The notes below the pieces were generated by a model. It saw nothing but the letters and a program-made list of their open reading frames with translations. It was not told the origin of the DNA and searched no databases. This document shows positions 16,958 to 25,781 of a DNA stretch of 64,000 nt, piece by piece. Positions within the stretch are counted from its first letter, which is position 1. Each line of letters opens with the position of its first letter. The stretch is from Ruminococcaceae bacterium UBA6353 (GTDB lineage Bacteria; Bacillota; Clostridia; Oscillospirales; Acutalibacteraceae): NCBI GenBank assembly GCA_002437905.1, contig DJRT01000002.1, positions 175,528-239,527 of the forward strand, in the 5' to 3' direction. The position numbers and the translations under genes are program-made.

Positions 16958-18049
16958 TCAGCTTTCCTGCAGAATATAATCCACCAGGCGTTCCGCCGCC
17001 ACCGGCTGCGGATGCGCCCGCAGCTGTGTGCGCATTTCCTCCAGCTGCTCCGGCTGGTGCAGCAGGCGATCGGTCGCCTGAATGGCGGCCGTCCAATTCT
17101 CTGCCCCAACCGCAAAGCCGCGTGCCAGCATATAGTCCAGATTGCGGCTTTCACACCCCGGCACAGCCAGCAGCAGCACCATTGGCAGACCAACGGCCAT
17201 CAGCTCCGTGGTGGAGAGGCCGCCCGGCTTACTGATGCAGAGGTCGGCAGCGGCCATATACTCGGCTATCCGATCGGTAAAGCCGACCACCACCGTTTGC
17301 CAGCCGACGCGCTCACGCAGCTTGCGGTAGGTGCGGACATTGTGCCCGCAAATAATCACCAGTGTGGCATCCGGCGGCAGCACAGCCTCCAGCTCCGGCG
17401 CCATGCGGTTGATGTGCCCGCAGCCAATGCTGCCGCAGCACAGCAGCACCAGCTTCCCGGTCAGAGGCAGGTGCAGCGCGCGTCTGGCCGCCGTCTGATC
17501 CGGCGGCTGGTAGAAGCTGCGCCGGATCGGGATACCCGTGGCCACCAGACGCTCGGCCGGCACACCACAGGCGATAAATTCCTCATGCAGTGCCTCATCC
17601 GGCGTAAACCACGCCGCCGGCTCGATCGTATCCACGCCGGGGCTGCAGGTGTAATCCGTTGCCACAAAATAGAACGGCACCGCATAGCCATACCGACGCT
17701 TGGCCTCCGTCACCAGCATGGCAGCAAACACATGCACGCAAATGATGTGTGTAAAGCCCTCTTCCTTTACGGCTTTATAAAAGCGCTGCACCCCCATGGC
17801 GATCGTATCGTTGATCCAGGTGGTCTGGTGGTTACCCTCAAATTCATACACCTTCCCGAAAAGGCCGGGCAGGTTTTTATAAACATACGAATGGCCCCAG
17901 CTGATAAACTCCGAGGCCTTTTCCGAAAGATAGCGCAAACAGTCACGCGTCTCGCTTTCAATACCGCGTGCCGTCAGCTCCTCACGGATCGCCGCAGCGG
18001 CGGAATTGTGTCCTCCGCCGGTGTTAGCCGACAGGATCAGTACGCGCAT
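16958..18049 (-). CDS. GT28 family glycosyltransferase (diacylglycerol glucosyltransferase/MGDG synthase type)
   Basis: 363 residues. The N-terminal motif SANTGGGHNSAA matches the acceptor domain of MGDG synthase/UgtP enzymes. The C-terminal nucleotide-sugar domain carries SKPGGLSTTELMAVGLPMV (near 276-295). It should transfer a sugar from a UDP- (or similar) donor to a lipid acceptor at the inner face of the membrane. It overlaps the CrtO-like acyltransferase gene by 26 bp and follows a PAP2 gene, which together suggest glycolipid assembly. Donor and acceptor are not determinable. Confidence 0.88.
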   Translation of the reverse strand: MRVLILSANTGGGHNSAAAAIREELTARGIESETRDCLRYLSEKASEFISWGHSYVYKNLPGLFGKVYEFEGNHQTTWINDTIAMGVQRFYKAVKEEGFTHIICVHVFAAMLVTEAKRRYGYAVPFYFVATDYTCSPGVDTIEPAAWFTPDEALHEEFIACGVPAERLVATGIPIRRSFYQPPDQTAARRALHLPLTGKLVLLCCGSIGCGHINRMAPELEAVLPPDATLVIICGHNVRTYRKLRERVGWQTVVVGFTDRIAEYMAAADLCISKPGGLSTTELMAVGLPMVLLLAVPGCESRNLDYMLARGFAVGAENWTAAIQATDRLLHQPEQLEEMRTQLRAHPQPVAAERLVDYILQES

Positions 18050-18521
18050 GCTCTCCCCGTCCTTCCCGTTTTTCCAGCCGTTTCATCAGGTGCACCAGCT
18101 TGGGACGATTATACCGCTGGATGAGGATGAACGGCAAATTTCCGAAAGCAAAGATCGCTGAAAAAAGCACCCCGACAAGGTTGCGGCAAAAATGGTAGAT
18201 CGTCGGCGACAACAGACACAGAGCCACATGGACGATCTCGGCCACACAGGTCTCCCGGATCAGGATATCCAGCTCTGCCGCCCCCATCTGCTGCTCCACC
18301 CGCTTGGGCACCATATACCGCATGATGCGGCTCATATCCGGCAGCCGTTTCTTCCAGCTGCGGATATGCAGGCGCTCATACACCGCTCCGCCACGCTCCC
18401 ACGCATAGCCGCGGTAAGGAAACCGATCATAGTGAAACCACGACCGCGGCAGTGCCTGCCCGACAATGTGGGACGCAATGCCCAAAGCCGCCATATACAG
18501 AATGGCTCTGAGTATTTCCAT
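18024..18521 (-). CDS. CrtO-like glycosyl acyltransferase family membrane protein
   Basis: 165 residues with about three hydrophobic segments. The block WFHYDRFPYRGYAWERGG (near 27-44), then YERLHIRSWKKRLPD, is the hallmark of the family named after glycosyl-4,4'-diaponeurosporenoate acyltransferase (CrtO of staphyloxanthin synthesis). ATG 18521 has AGAGGA upstream and lies 2 nt after the PAP2 stop. No carotenoid genes are visible, so acylation of a glycolipid made by the downstream glycosyltransferase is more plausible than pigment synthesis. Family assignment is good; substrate is inferred. Confidence 0.75.
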   Translation of the reverse strand: MEILRAILYMAALGIASHIVGQALPRSWFHYDRFPYRGYAWERGGAVYERLHIRSWKKRLPDMSRIMRYMVPKRVEQQMGAAELDILIRETCVAEIVHVALCLLSPTIYHFCRNLVGVLFSAIFAFGNLPFILIQRYNRPKLVHLMKRLEKREGRGEHARTDPVG

Positions 18522-18523
18522 TT

Positions 18524-19291
18524 TTATATCCTCTCGTCGGTTTTTATTCTGACGGCCGCCTCGACCGCCGTTTTTTCTTCCTTTGCTGCTGCCGGTGCCT
18601 CCCGGCGGGGGCAGCGGGCATAAACCACCAGATAGGCCAGCGCGGACAGCGCCAGTGCCACGATAACATCAATGATCGAGTGTTGCTTAAGGAACACGGT
18701 GGAAAAGGACACCACCGTGGCGGACACAACCAGCGCAATGCGCCAGCCAAGGGAAGAAAACCGCCGGCACTCCAGGCCCCCCAGACAGGCCGCAACCGAG
18801 CCGAGCACATGCAGGGACGGGCAGACATTGGTATTGGTATCAAAAGCGTACAGCCCTGCCACGATCCGCGTAAAAATATTATCCCGCGGGAAGGTCTCCG
18901 GCCGCAGCTCCTGCATGGAGGGATACACCAGATAGATCACCACCGTGACCGTATAGGTGATCACAATGAACTGCATCATCCGGCGGAAAGCCGGAATATT
19001 GAAGAGCAGGGTATACGCCACCATGCCGATCAGCAGCACAAACCAAAAGTAATACGGGATAACGAAATATTCGCAAAACGGAATATAGTCATCCAGCGCG
19101 CAGGCGATCGGATGGAAATTCAGCGGGAATACCCGTTCCAGCAGAAGAAACATCAGCCCGTAGACCGGCCAGTACAGCAGCCAGAACAAATGCCGATAGC
19201 GCGGTGAACGGAGATTGGACCACCGCAGACCGCGATAGTATGCCCACACATCGGCAAAGGTGCGGTTCGTCTCATCATATACTGTCAGCAA
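18524..19291 (-). CDS. PAP2-superfamily membrane phosphatase/transferase (Aur1/Ipt1-like)
   Basis: 255 residues with about six transmembrane helices. The PAP2 active-site motifs are visible: CPSLHV with the first catalytic His (near 166), and KQHSIIDV with the second (near 205). The start is the TTG at 19291, because AAGGAGTG lies 5-6 nt before it and the downstream ATG codons have no such site. It removes or transfers phosphate groups on lipids at the membrane. The operon order PAP2-acyltransferase-glycosyltransferase points to lipid modification. Confidence 0.85.
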   Translation of the reverse strand: MLTVYDETNRTFADVWAYYRGLRWSNLRSPRYRHLFWLLYWPVYGLMFLLLERVFPLNFHPIACALDDYIPFCEYFVIPYYFWFVLLIGMVAYTLLFNIPAFRRMMQFIVITYTVTVVIYLVYPSMQELRPETFPRDNIFTRIVAGLYAFDTNTNVCPSLHVLGSVAACLGGLECRRFSSLGWRIALVVSATVVSFSTVFLKQHSIIDVIVALALSALAYLVVYARCPRREAPAAAKEEKTAVEAAVRIKTDERI

Positions 19292-19309
19292 AAGAACACT
19301 CCTTATTCT

Positions 19310-19813
19310 TCATCCATCTTCATCGGTTGTCTGCGGGCAGCGGCGCAGCCGCCCACGCAGATCCCGGAAAAAGCGCTGCAGCTCCTCCCGGCACTCTGGC
19401 TCCAGCACCCCCCGGATCAGCGCCGGGTGGTGATTATACGGTACTGTGAACAGATCCGTCAGGGAGCCGCAGGAACCGGCCTTGGGATCGGCCGCCCCCT
19501 GCACCACCCGGTCAAGCCGGGCATTGATCGCCGCGCCGGCGCACATTGGGCAGGGCTCCAGCGTAACATACAGCGTACAGCCGGACAGCCGCCAGCCGCC
19601 AAGCCGCCGGCAGGCGGCGTCGATCGCTTCCAGCTCGGCGTGCGCCAGGGCGTTGCGTCCCTTCTCGCGGCGGTTGCGGCCGGTGCCGATCACCTCGCCA
19701 TCCCGCACGATCACCGCACCCACCGGCACCTCACCGTCTGCAGCCGCCTCCCGCGCCAGCGCCAGCGCCAAGCGCATATACGCTTCGTGATCGTTCAGCG
19801 CACGGTTTTCCAT
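19310..19813 (-). CDS. tadA: tRNA-adenosine(34) deaminase
   Basis: 167 residues with the zinc/catalytic motifs AHAELEAI (His and catalytic Glu) and PCPMCAGA, plus the preceding GEVPVGAVIV. It deaminates the wobble adenosine of tRNA-Arg(ACG) to inosine. The ATG at 19813 is taken because the conserved EAYMRLALALAREAA helix starts shortly after; a longer open frame upstream runs inside the CPBP gene. It overlaps the CPBP gene by 19 bp and precedes the PAP2 gene by 18 nt. Confidence 0.95.
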   Translation of the reverse strand: MENRALNDHEAYMRLALALAREAAADGEVPVGAVIVRDGEVIGTGRNRREKGRNALAHAELEAIDAACRRLGGWRLSGCTLYVTLEPCPMCAGAAINARLDRVVQGAADPKAGSCGSLTDLFTVPYNHHPALIRGVLEPECREELQRFFRDLRGRLRRCPQTTDEDG

Positions 19814-20835
19814 ATTGTTTCCACCACCAGCACGATCACGGAAAGCAGCATCACCGGCGCCGTCAGCGTAATACCAAACCGCGCACCGCCAGACAGGCAC
19901 GAACGGGGCGGCAGACGCCGGAACAGCGCACTGCGCCGCACAAGCAGGATGCCCATGCAGACCGCCCCGATCAGCAGGACAGCCAACATCACCAGCAGGT
20001 AATACAGACCCGTCATTTGTTGGGACATCCCGGTTGAGAGGTAATCCAGCAGCACCGACATGGCATTGTTGCAGAAATGCACAGCCACGGGCAGCCAGAT
20101 ATTATCGGTCATCACATACAGCCAGCCAAGGGCAACCCCTACGATCACAGCAAACGGGATCTGCGCGATATTGGCATGCATAAGGCCAAAGCACAGGGCT
20201 GAGAAGCCCACAGCAAACCAATCGCCATAGGGGCGCAGCGCCCGCAGCAGGTAGCCGCGGAATACCATCTCCTCCAGCAATGCCGGCAGCACAGCGATCA
20301 CCAAAATATTATACAACAGACTTTCCGGTGTATGCACCAGCAGCTCCGGTGATGCAGACGCCTCAATACCGAACTGTGATAGATACGCCAGAATATATGA
20401 AGCCACGAAATTGGCCAGTACACAGATCCCCATAGCCGCCAGCACGCCGAAGAAGGCATCGCCGGCATTGACGCGTGCGGCCGGGGAAAGCGGGAAATGC
20501 CGCCGGCCGCAGCATATAGCCAGAACCACCACCGGCAGCGCCATGGAGGCGGCGTACAACGCCCCATACAGCAGCACATAGCCGGTATTGCCGAGACCGT
20601 AATTCTCCATGCCGATCTGCTGCCGGCTGAGCACACCAAAGGCCAAAAGCAACCGGATGATCAGCAGCGGCAGCACATTCAGGCTGACCGTCGCCGTCAG
20701 CAAAATACCGCCGGCAAAATTGCCGTCGCGGCGCAGGCGCGCTTTTTCTGCCTGCTGCGGTGTCTGCGGCGGCACATAATACGGCTGCCGGTACGGTGCC
20801 GGAGCACCGTTGAACCCCGAAGAATACTGCTGCAT
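19795..20835 (-). CDS. CPBP family intramembrane metalloprotease
   Basis: 346 residues with about eight transmembrane helices after a Pro/Gln/Tyr-rich cytoplasmic N-terminus. The Abi/CPBP motifs are present: EEMVFRGYLL (near 205), FGLMHAN (near 240) and HFCNN (near 270), giving the Glu/His active-site residues. These proteins are prenyl-protease-like and are linked to bacteriocin immunity or protein processing. First gene of the five-gene minus-strand operon ending at 16958. Confidence 0.9.
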   Translation of the reverse strand: MQQYSSGFNGAPAPYRQPYYVPPQTPQQAEKARLRRDGNFAGGILLTATVSLNVLPLLIIRLLLAFGVLSRQQIGMENYGLGNTGYVLLYGALYAASMALPVVVLAICCGRRHFPLSPAARVNAGDAFFGVLAAMGICVLANFVASYILAYLSQFGIEASASPELLVHTPESLLYNILVIAVLPALLEEMVFRGYLLRALRPYGDWFAVGFSALCFGLMHANIAQIPFAVIVGVALGWLYVMTDNIWLPVAVHFCNNAMSVLLDYLSTGMSQQMTGLYYLLVMLAVLLIGAVCMGILLVRRSALFRRLPPRSCLSGGARFGITLTAPVMLLSVIVLVVETIWKTVR

Positions 20836-20910
20836 AGCCTCAACCTCACTTTGCCATCAGTTTATCATATTTTACGGAAAATGTACAGTGTTAAATTATG
20901 AATTTTTTGA

Positions 20911-20939
20911 TTGCACATTACGGCGATATGTGCTATCAT
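20911..20939 (+). promoter_or_regulatory. murI promoter
   Basis: -35 TTGCAC (20911-20916), 17 bp, -10 TATCAT (20934-20939). The predicted transcription start (~20946) falls right at the left edge of the inverted-repeat element, so the element forms nearly the whole ~300-nt murI leader. Confidence 0.7.
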
Positions 20940-20948
20940 ATATTGGTT

Positions 20949-21220
20949 AGACAAAGCAATCGGGGTACAATGGCTTTTTCGGCTAAACAGCGTCCTTATC
21001 GGCTTTGTTGCCCTCCACTCAGAATACGCCAGTATTCTTCGGTCGGGACGCCGCGCCGCTAAGAAGCGCTGTTTGCCGAAAATCTTCGACCTGAAACGAG
21101 AAGATTTTTTCGTTTTGGAAGTCGAAGAACGCAGCAATACTGCCGTATTGCGAGTGATGAGACAAACAAAACGGGGAAATATTCCGTTTCAGGAGCCGTT
21201 GTACCCCGATTGTTTTGTCT
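20949..21220. mobile_element. 272-bp MITE-like element with 27-bp terminal inverted repeats
   Basis: Left end 20949-20975 and right end 21194-21220 are inverted repeats matching at 25 of 27 positions (the two differences are at 20956 and 20971). Interior blocks are also inverted: the region near 21018-21040 is similar to the complement of about 21125-21150, and GAAAATCTTC pairs with GAAGATTTTTTC around the centre (~21080-21115). The whole element can therefore fold into one long imperfect hairpin. It encodes no transposase. No clear target-site duplication is visible. It sits between the murI promoter and its ribosome site. Confidence 0.75.
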
Positions 21221-21252
21221 GTGGAATACAGAGAATGAGAGGAGGCTACCGC

Positions 21253-22086
21253 GTGGATAACCGTCCCATCGGCGTATTCGATTCCGGGCTTGGCGGGCTG
21301 ACCGCCGTGCGCCGGCTGACCGAGATGATGCCGCAGGAGGATATTGTCTATTTCGGCGATACCGGCCGCGTGCCCTACGGCAACCGCAGCCGCGAGATCA
21401 TCCGGCGTTATGCAGCGGAGGACTGTGCTTTTCTGCTGCGTCAGCAGGTAAAAATGATCATTGCCGCATGCGGCACCGTCAGCTCGGTTGCCAGCGATAT
21501 TCTATCCGAACTGCCCGTGCCGGCCATCGGTGTGGTGCAGGCCACCGCGGCAGCGGCCGTACAGGCCACCGTCAGCCGCCGGGTGGGGGTGATCGGCACC
21601 GCCACCACCATCCGTTTCGGCTCCTTTGAAAAAGCAATGCATGCCATTGACCCGGCTATCCGGATCACCGCTGAGGCCTGCCCCATGCTGGTGCCGCTGG
21701 TTGAGACCGGCTGGATCGACTCGGCCGACGAGGTGGCTGTGGCCACGGTTCGGCGCTATATGCAGCCGATCCGCGAGGCCGGAGTTGATACGCTGATCCT
21801 TGGCTGTACCCACTTTCCGCTGCTGGCACCGATCATCGGCCGGGAGCTTGGGGAGAGCGTTACACTGATTGATTCCGGACGGGAAACCGCCATCGCCTGT
21901 GCCAGGGTGCTGGAAAGCAGCAGCAGCCGCGCCGGGCGGGAAACCGCCGGGCACTGCCGCTTTTTCGTTTCCGACCGGCCGCAGGGCTTTTCACAGGTGG
22001 CAGAGACCTTCCTCGGCCGCAGCGTGCACGAAGAAGTGGCTTTGGTCCTGCCGGAAGCATTAACAAAGGAAGGCGTAAACGAATGA
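21253..22086 (+). CDS. murI: Glutamate racemase
   Basis: 277 residues. FDSGLGGLTAVRRL at the N-terminus carries the catalytic Asp. IAACGTVSS (near 74) and LGCTHFPLL (near 185) carry the two catalytic Cys residues. It makes D-glutamate for peptidoglycan. The GTG at 21253 is chosen because GAGAGGAGG lies 7-8 nt upstream. An in-frame ATG at 21235 precedes that site, and the open frame further upstream is the mobile element read through. Its stop overlaps the DUF1934 start (ATGA). Confidence 0.95.
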   Translation: MDNRPIGVFDSGLGGLTAVRRLTEMMPQEDIVYFGDTGRVPYGNRSREIIRRYAAEDCAFLLRQQVKMIIAACGTVSSVASDILSELPVPAIGVVQATAAAAVQATVSRRVGVIGTATTIRFGSFEKAMHAIDPAIRITAEACPMLVPLVETGWIDSADEVAVATVRRYMQPIREAGVDTLILGCTHFPLLAPIIGRELGESVTLIDSGRETAIACARVLESSSSRAGRETAGHCRFFVSDRPQGFSQVAETFLGRSVHEEVALVLPEALTKEGVNE

Positions 22087-22520
22087 AAGCATTGATCCGC
22101 ATTGTCGGCACACAAAAGCTGGAGGAGCAGGAGCCGGACACCCTGGAGTTGACCACCACCGGCACGCTGGAGCAGGGCCGGGAGGGCTGGAGACTTTCCT
22201 ACCAGGAGACGGACGCCACCGGGCTGAGCGGCACCCTGACCACCCTGCATATCACCCCGCAGCGCGTTACACTGGAGCGCACCGGCGCCAATGCCAGCCT
22301 GCTGGTGCTGGAAAAGCACCGACGACACCATAGCAACTATGCCACACCCTATGGCATGCTGGATCTGGGCACCTATGCAAACGAGCTGTCCTATTCGCTC
22401 AATGAAGCAGGCGGCGAACTGCATTTCAGCTATACGCTCGGCTTCAACGGCGGAATCAATTCGGTTCATACCGTCCACATTACCGTACAGGAGGATAAAA
22501 CACCATGTCCCATATCGTAA
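22083..22520 (+). CDS. DUF1934 protein (YwiB-like beta-barrel)
   Basis: 145 residues, predicted mostly beta, ending in GGELHFSYTLGFNGG and VHTVHITVQE, the conserved end of the DUF1934/YwiB family (calycin-like fold). The gene pair ywiB-argS is conserved in Firmicutes. Here it overlaps murI by 4 bp and argS by 16 bp, so all three are coupled. Molecular role unknown. Confidence 0.85.
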   Translation: MKALIRIVGTQKLEEQEPDTLELTTTGTLEQGREGWRLSYQETDATGLSGTLTTLHITPQRVTLERTGANASLLVLEKHRRHHSNYATPYGMLDLGTYANELSYSLNEAGGELHFSYTLGFNGGINSVHTVHITVQEDKTPCPIS

Positions 22521-24244
22521 AAGACACAGAAAAGCAGCTGCGCAGCTGCATTGAGGCGGCATTTCAGGCGGCGGTGGCCGCAGGCACGCTGCCGCAGGGC
22601 GAGCTGCCGTCCTACGCCATCGAGGTGCCGGGCGACCGCACACACGGTGACCTGGCGGTAAACGCCGCCATGGTCTCCGCCAAGGCGCTGCACTGCGCCC
22701 CCCGCAAGATTGCTGAGGCGCTGACGGCCGAGCTGTCGCTTGCCGGCACCTATTTCGAAAAGGTGGAGGTCGCCGGCCCCGGCTTTATGAATTTCTTTCT
22801 CTCCCCCGCCTATTATGCCGCGGTGGTATCCGAGGTGCAGCAGGAGGGCGAACACTACGGGCGCTCGGAGCACGGCGCCGGCCGCAAGGTGATGGTGGAA
22901 TATGTCTCCGCCAACCCGACCGGCCCCATGCACATGGGCAATGCCCGCGGCGGTGCCCTTGGCGACTGCCTGGCCTCAGTGCTGGATGCCGCCGGGTACA
23001 GCGTATGGCGGGAATTCTACATCAACGATGCCGGCAATCAGATTGAAAAATTTGGTCTGTCGCTGGAGGTGCGGTATTTGCAGCGCTTCCTCGGCGAAGA
23101 GCAGGTGCCGCTGCCGGAGGATGCCTATCACGGCGATGATATCAAGGAGCACGCCGCCGCCTTTGCTGAAAAATACGGCGACCGGTATGTACAGGCGGAT
23201 GCCGCTGAGCGGCGTCAGGCGCTGATCGACTATGCCCTGCCGCTGAACATCGCCAAAATGAAAGCGGATATGGCCAAATACCGCATTCAGTACGACCGCT
23301 GGTTCACCGAATCCACCCTGCATGAGGATGGAGAACTGCAGCAGGTGATTGATATTCTGACCGAAAAGGGACTGACCTATGAAAAGGACGGCGCCCTGTG
23401 GTACAAGGCCGGCGAATATGGCCAGAAATACCAGCCCAAAAAGCACAAAACCAAAGAGGGCGAGGAAGAAGGCATCAAAGACGAGGTGCTGGTGCGCGCC
23501 AACGGTAACCCGACCTATTTTGCTGCCGATATTGCCTACCACCGCAACAAATTCATGCGTGGATACGAGACACTGATTGATGTCTGGGGTGCCGACCACC
23601 ACGGCCATGTGGCGCGGATGAAAGGCGCCATGGACGCCGTCGGACTGGATGGAGACAAGCTGAAGATCGTCCTGATGCAGCTGGTTCGGCTGGTGCGCAA
23701 TGGCGAGATCGTGCGGATGTCCAAGCGCAGCGGCAAAGCCATTCAGCTTAGCGACCTACTGGACGAGGTGCCGGTCGATGCTGCCCGCTTCTTCTTCAAC
23801 CAGCGCGAAGCCAACACCCAGATGGAGTTTGACCTCGGTCTGGCCATTGAGCAATCCTCCTCCAACCCGGTATATTATGTGCAGTATGCCCATGCCCGTA
23901 TCCACTCCATCTTCCGTAAGCTGCGCGCTGAGGGGGTCGAGGTGGAAAAGGCCACGGCCGACCAGCTGGCTCTGCTCACGGCCCCGGAGGAACGCGAGCT
24001 GATCCGGCATCTCTCCTCCCTGGAAAAGACGGTGGTGGACTGCGCGGAAAGCCTGGATCCCTCCGGTCTGACCCGGTACGCCATGGAGCTGGCCACCCTG
24101 TTCCATAAATTCTACAACAGCTGCCATGTCTCCGGTGTGGAGCATGACCTGACGGTTGCCCGGCTTTCTCTGTGCGATGCGGTGCGCATTGCGCTGAAAA
24201 ATGTGCTGACAATGATGAAGATTGATGCGCCGGAGAGCATGTGA
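22505..24244 (+). CDS. argS: Arginine-tRNA ligase
   Basis: 579 residues, class I synthetase. The N-terminal Add-1 domain (~1-120) is followed by ANPTGPMHMGNARGGALGD, the HIGH-type motif near 142, and RMSKRSG near 403 replacing KMSKS. The C-terminal DALR anticodon-binding domain ends the protein. It charges tRNA-Arg with arginine. The ATG at 22505 has AGGAGG upstream. Last gene of the murI operon. Confidence 0.97.
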   Translation: MSHIVKDTEKQLRSCIEAAFQAAVAAGTLPQGELPSYAIEVPGDRTHGDLAVNAAMVSAKALHCAPRKIAEALTAELSLAGTYFEKVEVAGPGFMNFFLSPAYYAAVVSEVQQEGEHYGRSEHGAGRKVMVEYVSANPTGPMHMGNARGGALGDCLASVLDAAGYSVWREFYINDAGNQIEKFGLSLEVRYLQRFLGEEQVPLPEDAYHGDDIKEHAAAFAEKYGDRYVQADAAERRQALIDYALPLNIAKMKADMAKYRIQYDRWFTESTLHEDGELQQVIDILTEKGLTYEKDGALWYKAGEYGQKYQPKKHKTKEGEEEGIKDEVLVRANGNPTYFAADIAYHRNKFMRGYETLIDVWGADHHGHVARMKGAMDAVGLDGDKLKIVLMQLVRLVRNGEIVRMSKRSGKAIQLSDLLDEVPVDAARFFFNQREANTQMEFDLGLAIEQSSSNPVYYVQYAHARIHSIFRKLRAEGVEVEKATADQLALLTAPEERELIRHLSSLEKTVVDCAESLDPSGLTRYAMELATLFHKFYNSCHVSGVEHDLTVARLSLCDAVRIALKNVLTMMKIDAPESM

Positions 24245-24257
24245 CCGATAAATAATG

Positions 24258-24295
24258 AAAACCCGGCTTGCCAAAATGGCAAGCCGGGTCTTTTG
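24258..24295. terminator. Bidirectional terminator between argS and glgA
   Basis: Perfect 13-bp stem (24261-24273 with 24277-24289), loop AAA, T-run on the plus strand and TTTT on the minus strand, between convergent genes. Confidence 0.9.
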
Positions 24296-24309
24296 TTCAC
24301 TTATAGGGG

Positions 24310-25737
24310 TTATTCGCCCTTTAACAGGGCGCGGTAAAGACGGATATACTCATTGGCCGAGCGTCCCCAGCTGAAGTCCTCCGCCATGCAGCGCTGCCGC
24401 AGCTCCGCAAAGAATTCCGGATTGCGGTAGGCGCCGAGCGCGCGGTCGATGGCGCCAAGCATATCGTTGGCATTGTAGCTTTTGAAGGTGTAGCCGAAGC
24501 CGCCCTCATCCCCACAATCCCGGATGCTGTCCTTCAGGCCACCGGTCTCCCGCACCACCGGCACCGTGCCGTAACGGCACGCCACCATCTGCGACAGGCC
24601 GCACGGCTCACTTTTCGATGGCATAAGGAAGATATCGGCGCCGGCATAGATCTTCCGCGCCAGCTCCGGCACAAAGCCCACACAGTAGCGGCACTTATCC
24701 GGATAGCGCTGCTGCAGCTCACGGAAATAGTTCTCATAGATCCACTCGCCGGAACCAAGAATGACCAGCTGTACATCCCGCTGCAGCAGATCATCGGCAA
24801 TATACTTGACAAGATCCAGCCCCTTATGCGAGGCCAGCCGGGTGACCATGCCGATCATCGGCACATCCGGCCGCTGCGGCAGCGACAGGCGCTCCTGCAG
24901 CGCCTGCTTATTGGCTGCCTTGCCCTCCTCCACCGTCTTGGCAGAATAATTGCGGTAGATCTCCGGATCGGCAGCCGGGTCATAGCTGTCGGTATCAATG
25001 CCATTGAGGATGCCGCTAAGCTTCCAGCGGCGCGCCTGCAATATGGGATCCAGCCCCCAGGAATACCAGGGATCCAGGATCTCGCCGGCATAGGTGGGGC
25101 TGACCGTGGTCACGCGGTCGGCCGTCTCGATGCCGGCCTTCATATAGTTGACACAGCCATCGTATTCCACCAGCTGACGGCAGCTCTGCGGAATACCGAC
25201 CACATCCTCCAGCAGCTCCATGCCGTATTTGCCCTGGTACTGGATATTGTGGATGGTAAACACCGTCTTGATCCCCTGATAGCCATCACGGGTAGCGTAA
25301 AACAGGCTGTAATACAGCGGGATAAGTGCTGCCTGCCAATCGTTGGCGTGGATCACATCCGGGCGGAAGCCGATATAGGGCAGCATCTCCAGCACCGCGC
25401 GCGAGAAGAAGGCAAAGCGCTCAGCATCATCATAATGGCCGTACATGCCCTGCCGCTTGAAATAATACTGATTATCCAGCAGATAATAGATCACGCCGTT
25501 GACCTTGGCCTCAAACACACCGCAATACTGCCGCCGCCAGGCCACCGGCACTGACAGACTGGTCAGAAAGGTCATGCTGCTGCGCAGCTCTGCCGGGATG
25601 CACTCATACAGCGGCATAACCACACGGCAGCCAATCAGCCGCTGCCGCATGGCGTGCGGCAACGAACTGGAGACCTCCGCCAGACCGCCGGAGGCAGCAA
25701 AAGGCAGCGCCTCACTGGATGCAAACAAAACTTTCAT
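24310..25737 (-). CDS. glgA: Glycogen synthase (ADP-glucose)
   Basis: 475 residues, GT5. The N-terminal ADP-glucose loop reads PFAASGGLAEV rather than the canonical K-T-G-G-L, so the usual Lys is Ala here. The catalytic HANDWQAAL block is near 130. The C-terminal nucleotide domain has SKSEPCGLSQMVACRYGTVP (near 376). It elongates alpha-1,4-glucan. AGGAGGACG precedes the ATG at 25737. Last gene of glgB-glgC-glgD-glgA, 44 nt after glgD. Confidence 0.95.
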   Translation of the reverse strand: MKVLFASSEALPFAASGGLAEVSSSLPHAMRQRLIGCRVVMPLYECIPAELRSSMTFLTSLSVPVAWRRQYCGVFEAKVNGVIYYLLDNQYYFKRQGMYGHYDDAERFAFFSRAVLEMLPYIGFRPDVIHANDWQAALIPLYYSLFYATRDGYQGIKTVFTIHNIQYQGKYGMELLEDVVGIPQSCRQLVEYDGCVNYMKAGIETADRVTTVSPTYAGEILDPWYSWGLDPILQARRWKLSGILNGIDTDSYDPAADPEIYRNYSAKTVEEGKAANKQALQERLSLPQRPDVPMIGMVTRLASHKGLDLVKYIADDLLQRDVQLVILGSGEWIYENYFRELQQRYPDKCRYCVGFVPELARKIYAGADIFLMPSKSEPCGLSQMVACRYGTVPVVRETGGLKDSIRDCGDEGGFGYTFKSYNANDMLGAIDRALGAYRNPEFFAELRQRCMAEDFSWGRSANEYIRLYRALLKGE

Positions 25738-25781
25738 AGAAAACCGTCCTCCTTTATCCGAAGTAAAGCCGCTCAGGGCAC

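Noticed and set aside
15715..17193. Long minus-strand frame spanning the DUF4340 gene and the terminator
   Set aside because: It crosses a strong terminator and two real convergent genes, and its composition is shadow-like.
20942..21227. Target-site duplication flanking the inverted-repeat element
   Set aside because: The bases on either side (TTGGTT on the left, GTGGAA on the right) do not form a convincing direct repeat.
20911..21252. N-terminal extension of MurI through the upstream open frame
   Set aside because: The frame runs through the promoter and the inverted-repeat element. A strong ribosome site stands directly before the GTG at 21253, where the conserved protein begins.
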